The notes below the pieces were generated by a model. The model worked only from the letters and a program-made list of their open reading frames with translations. It was not told the origin of the DNA and made no database searches. Source: a virus. Taken from it: a stretch of DNA of 42,175 nucleotides. Positions 39,723 through 42,175 of this stretch are shown piece after piece; positions within the stretch are counted from its first letter, which is position 1, and each line of letters opens with the position of its first letter. Location: the IMG/VR virus record IMGVR_UViG_3300010354_005044, positions 1-42,175 of that record. One strand, written 5' to 3'. Both the position numbers and the translations under genes were made by a program.

Positions 39723-40448
39723 ATGGAAACTACTTGCAGATTGTTTAAGCTGAGGAGTGGTGAAGAAGTTCTTGGATTGCTATCCGGAGAAAGCGATTCT
39801 ACGATTAGCATTCTAAAACCAATGGTTATCAAAACTCATATTTCTCCAGATCCTCTTGGTGTGACTAGAGAAATAACAGTCCTTAGAAATTGGTTAGAAT
39901 TTACTGATCAGGAATATATCGATCTTCCGAGAGATCACATTGCTTCCGTTCTGATGCCTTCAGAAAGCACAGTAGTTTTATACCAAAAATCTGTAAGAAC
40001 AGAAGAAAATTATAAAGAAAGTTTGAAGCAAGCTGAAGAAAAGAAAAAAGAAACAATGCAAAATCCTGATAGTTTGCAGGATATGTTCAAGTCATTGTTT
40101 GATGAAATTATTGAAATGGAATCTGAGGAACCCCCAATCAATAATCCATTGGCTAAAACACCATCTTCAATGCCATTTCCTTTTATGAATCCAAACACAA
40201 ATGTAGGAATGTTCTTTTCGATTCCTCCAGACGTATTTCAGGATATGATTGAAAATGGTCTTTTAGATTTTGATATGTTTGGTGCTTTAAAAGATGACGA
40301 TGAAGAAGAAGATCTTTTAATTCCTGAAATGGAATTCCTCACCGATAAAGAAAAAGAAAAAATGAAACGAAAGGGGATTAATTGGGAAGACTTCCCAGAC
40401 GATCCTCGTAAGTATATCGATGATATATCTGAGGATACTAAAGAGTAA
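39723..40448 (+). CDS. Sm-like protein with acidic C-terminal extension
   Basis: A 241-residue protein. Residues 1-90 have the same layout as the Sm-like protein at 1557-1871: CRLFKLRSGEEVLGLL, a second strand pair with ISILKPMVIKTH, and a final pair at IASVLMPSESTVVLYQKSV. Residues 90-241 are an acidic, helical extension with Met/Pro-rich parts (SSMPFPFMNPNTNVGMFF) and DDDEEEDLLIPEMEF. RNA binding is the usual role of this fold; here the target is not known. The gene sits in the recombination and late-transcription cluster between uvsW and gp55. Confidence 0.65.
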   Translation: METTCRLFKLRSGEEVLGLLSGESDSTISILKPMVIKTHISPDPLGVTREITVLRNWLEFTDQEYIDLPRDHIASVLMPSESTVVLYQKSVRTEENYKESLKQAEEKKKETMQNPDSLQDMFKSLFDEIIEMESEEPPINNPLAKTPSSMPFPFMNPNTNVGMFFSIPPDVFQDMIENGLLDFDMFGALKDDDEEEDLLIPEMEFLTDKEKEKMKRKGINWEDFPDDPRKYIDDISEDTKE

Positions 40449-40519
40449 CTATTTAGTTACAATTTTACTTGTTGATCGCCTACACAGCGAAGTGTATCCA
40501 GAAGCCTAGATTTTGTCAA

Positions 40520-40547
40520 TTGATTTTTTCTGGAAACATGATATTAT
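40520..40547 (+). promoter_or_regulatory. Sigma70-type promoter for gene 55
   Basis: TTGATT (40520-40525), 16 bases, TATTAT (40542-40547) in the 105-base gap before gp55. The start would fall at about 40554, the ATG itself. The rest of the gap holds a small hairpin (TACAC/GTGTA, 40473-40488 region) and nothing else obvious. Confidence 0.5.
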
Positions 40548-40553
40548 TTACTC

Positions 40554-41150
40554 ATGAGCAAAAAGAAAAAAATAGAAGAGTCAGATGATATAATAGAGCC
40601 AGATTTAATACCCATAGTGGAGGAAGAAGAAAAGTCCCATTATGTGGATAATAAAGAATTTTTGGCTGAGATGATAAAATGGAAAAAGAAATATAATGCG
40701 GCGGAAGAATCGGGAAGAAAAAAACCCCCAATATCAAATTATATAGCAGAATCATTTTTAAAAATCGCAGAGCATCTTTCTTATAGACCAAACTTCATGA
40801 ACTACCCCTATAGAGAAGAGATGGTAGGGGATGGAATCGAAAATTGTTTGATGTACGCCCACAATTTCGATCCAGAAAAATCAAAAAATCCTTTCTCATA
40901 TTTTACTCAAATTATATACTTTGCATTCTTAAGACGCATCGAAAAGGAAAAGAAGCAGTCTTATATCAAGTATAAGATCATGGAAGACAATGCGGATGAG
41001 AGGTTTCATCGCTGGTTCAAAGAAAATTACTTTGCTAAAGATAGTTCAGCCAGTTTCAGAGAAATTTTTAGTTTATCTGAAAATGATGTAAACAAGTTTG
41101 AAGACAATAAAGAAAAGAAAAAGAAGAAAAAGAAGAAAAGAATCAGATGA
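40554..41150 (+). CDS. 55: Late-transcription sigma factor gp55
   Basis: Directs RNA polymerase to TATAAATA boxes. 198 residues (T4: 185). Core match: SHYVDNKEFLAEMIKWKKKY, then AESFLKIAEHLSYRPNF, the sigma-2-like run YREEMVGDGIENCLMYAHNF, and SKNPFSYFTQIIYFAFLRRIEKEKKQ (T4: [24 protein letters not shown]). The N-terminus carries a KKKK cluster and an acidic stretch. The C-terminus is different: it ends in a Lys-rich tail with eight consecutive Lys plus Arg, and the T4 SLDFLYE clamp-binding motif is not seen. It lacks a Shine-Dalgarno sequence. It overlaps gp47 by four bases (ATGA). Confidence 0.93.
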   Translation: MSKKKKIEESDDIIEPDLIPIVEEEEKSHYVDNKEFLAEMIKWKKKYNAAEESGRKKPPISNYIAESFLKIAEHLSYRPNFMNYPYREEMVGDGIENCLMYAHNFDPEKSKNPFSYFTQIIYFAFLRRIEKEKKQSYIKYKIMEDNADERFHRWFKENYFAKDSSASFREIFSLSENDVNKFEDNKEKKKKKKKKRIR

Positions 41151-42175
41151 AGATAGCAATTATCAATGATACTCACTTCGGAGCTAAGAATGACTCTCCA
41201 GTTCTTTTAGAACATTTCATTCGATTCTTTGAATGGCAGTTCTTTCCCTATTGCATAAAGAACAATATTCAACGAATAATTCATCTGGGTGATTTCTTTG
41301 ATCGTCGCAAATACATCAACTTCAATACTCTAAAGCAAGTTCGTACTAGGGTGATTGAACCGATGGAACAGATGGGCATGTCAATGCAAATCATCATTGG
41401 AAATCATGATACCTATTTTAGAAATACGAATAAAACAAATTCTCCACAAGAACTTCTTGAGAAATATTTTCACATAGAAGTAGTAAACGAACCAAAAGAT
41501 CTGCTTTATCCAGATGTGACGATTGGTGCAGTTCCCTGGATTTGCGAAGACAATCTTCCTCAATGCTTGGACTATATTAAGAACTCAAAGGCTCACATTC
41601 TTATGGGTCATTTTGAGATCGTTGGATTTGAAGTTCTTCGCGGGGTATATCATGAATCAGGACTTCAGCGAGAGATGTTCGATAGATTCGAAACTGTTAT
41701 GTCAGGCCACTTTCACCTGAAGTCTCGCCACAAGAATATCGAATATCTTGGAACCCAGTATCAGATGGGTTTCACGGATGTAAACGAACGAAAAGGTTTC
41801 CATGTCTTTGATACCAAAACACGGGATCTTGAATTTGTTCAAAATACTCAAGAGCTTTTCCACAGAATCATTTACGATGACTCATTGCCAGAACAGCTAG
41901 AGAATCTTGACTTTTCTCAGTTCAATGATAAGTATGTAAGATTGATTGTGCAGAGAAGAAATAAACCAGTATTCTACGAAAAGTTCATAACGAAATTGAA
42001 CGAAGCAAAGCCATATGATGTAACAGTCGTAGATGAAGAAATCGAAATGAATTATTCGTCTATTGATATTGATATGAATATGGATACAATAACGATGATC
42101 TGCAAAGAGATAGACGATCTATCTGAGATCACGAATAAAGACGATATCAAGAATATCATCAAAGATCTGTACCAC
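41147..42175 (+). CDS. 47: Recombination endonuclease subunit gp47 (3'-truncated by window)
   Basis: Mre11-type nuclease that with gp46 (Rad50-type) processes double-strand ends for recombination-dependent replication. The visible 343 codons show all the phosphodiesterase motifs: N7-D8-T-H10, HLGDFFDRR with D49, GNHDT with N86-H87, GHFE and then SGHFHLKS. T4 gp47 is 339 residues, so little is missing, but no stop codon is seen before the edge. The ATG lies inside the gp55 stop codon, so the two are coupled. gp46 should follow outside the window. Confidence 0.96.
   Translation, partial: MKIAIINDTHFGAKNDSPVLLEHFIRFFEWQFFPYCIKNNIQRIIHLGDFFDRRKYINFNTLKQVRTRVIEPMEQMGMSMQIIIGNHDTYFRNTNKTNSPQELLEKYFHIEVVNEPKDLLYPDVTIGAVPWICEDNLPQCLDYIKNSKAHILMGHFEIVGFEVLRGVYHESGLQREMFDRFETVMSGHFHLKSRHKNIEYLGTQYQMGFTDVNERKGFHVFDTKTRDLEFVQNTQELFHRIIYDDSLPEQLENLDFSQFNDKYVRLIVQRRNKPVFYEKFITKLNEAKPYDVTVVDEEIEMNYSSIDIDMNMDTITMICKEIDDLSEITNKDDIKNIIKDLYH

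Overview
The window is part of the genome of a T4-like (T4-superfamily) contractile-tailed bacteriophage. It carries recognisable versions of T4 genes 33, 32, 26, 4, 48/54, 53, 6, 8, 13, 14, 15, 16, 17, 18, 19, 20, 67, 21, 22, 23, 3, uvsY, uvsW, 55 and 47, plus T4-type late promoter boxes (TATAAATA) and five tRNA genes. Gene order resembles the marine and cyanophage-like branch more than T4 itself: gene 33 sits beside 32, then the block 13-14-15-16-17-18-19-20-21-22-23-3-uvsY-uvsW-55-47, with no gene 24 between 23 and uvsY. No photosynthesis genes are visible and the host cannot be named from sequence alone. Most of the window is AT-rich and uses AGA, GGA and ATA codons. The genes for gp23 and gp32, and the accessory block before 4.2 kb, use more GC-rich codons.

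Layout. (1) 1-4180, plus strand: accessory block with a GMP reductase, a conserved phage protein, an Sm-like protein, tRNA-Arg(UCU), a tRNA-like RNA, tRNA-Gln(CUG), tRNA-Gly(UCC), tRNA-Asn(GUU), a small zinc deaminase, several small unknown proteins, a structured non-coding stretch, tRNA-Ile(UAU) and a small membrane protein. A strong terminator closes it at 4203-4233. (2) 4236-7550: a perfect late promoter, a small unknown protein and a nucleotidyltransferase on the plus strand, facing two virion-type proteins on the minus strand. (3) 7590-8761, plus: gp33 late co-activator, then a sigma70-type promoter and gp32. (4) 8774-11915, minus: gp4, a tail-tube-like protein, a gp26-like baseplate hub chaperone with an apparent -1 frameshift extension, and a protein built on sixteen 17-residue repeats. 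(5) 11941-22580, plus: baseplate genes (gp48/54-like, gp53-like, two hub-like proteins, gp25-like, gp6, gp7/gpI-like, gp8) and a cysteine-rich protein. (6) 22611-37780, plus: neck (13, 14, 15), terminase (16, 17), two tandem sheath genes, three tandem tube genes, portal, prohead core, protease, scaffold, major capsid and gp3-like. (7) 37810-42175, plus: uvsY, uvsW, a second Sm-like protein, late sigma factor gp55 and gp47 running off the window.

How it works together. gp55 and gp33 should direct RNA polymerase to the TATAAATA boxes that head the virion operons; gp32, UvsY, UvsW and gp47 serve recombination-dependent replication; the remainder builds head, neck, tail and baseplate. The tRNAs for AGA, GGA and AUA match the AT-rich codon usage of the virion genes.

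Most notable: a canonical T7 slippery site at the end of the gp26-like gene that opens a 67-codon -1 extension just before the repeat protein; several promoters placed so that the predicted transcription start falls on or next to the ATG, suggesting leaderless mRNAs; duplicated sheath and triplicated tube genes; and two unassigned structured RNAs among the tRNAs.
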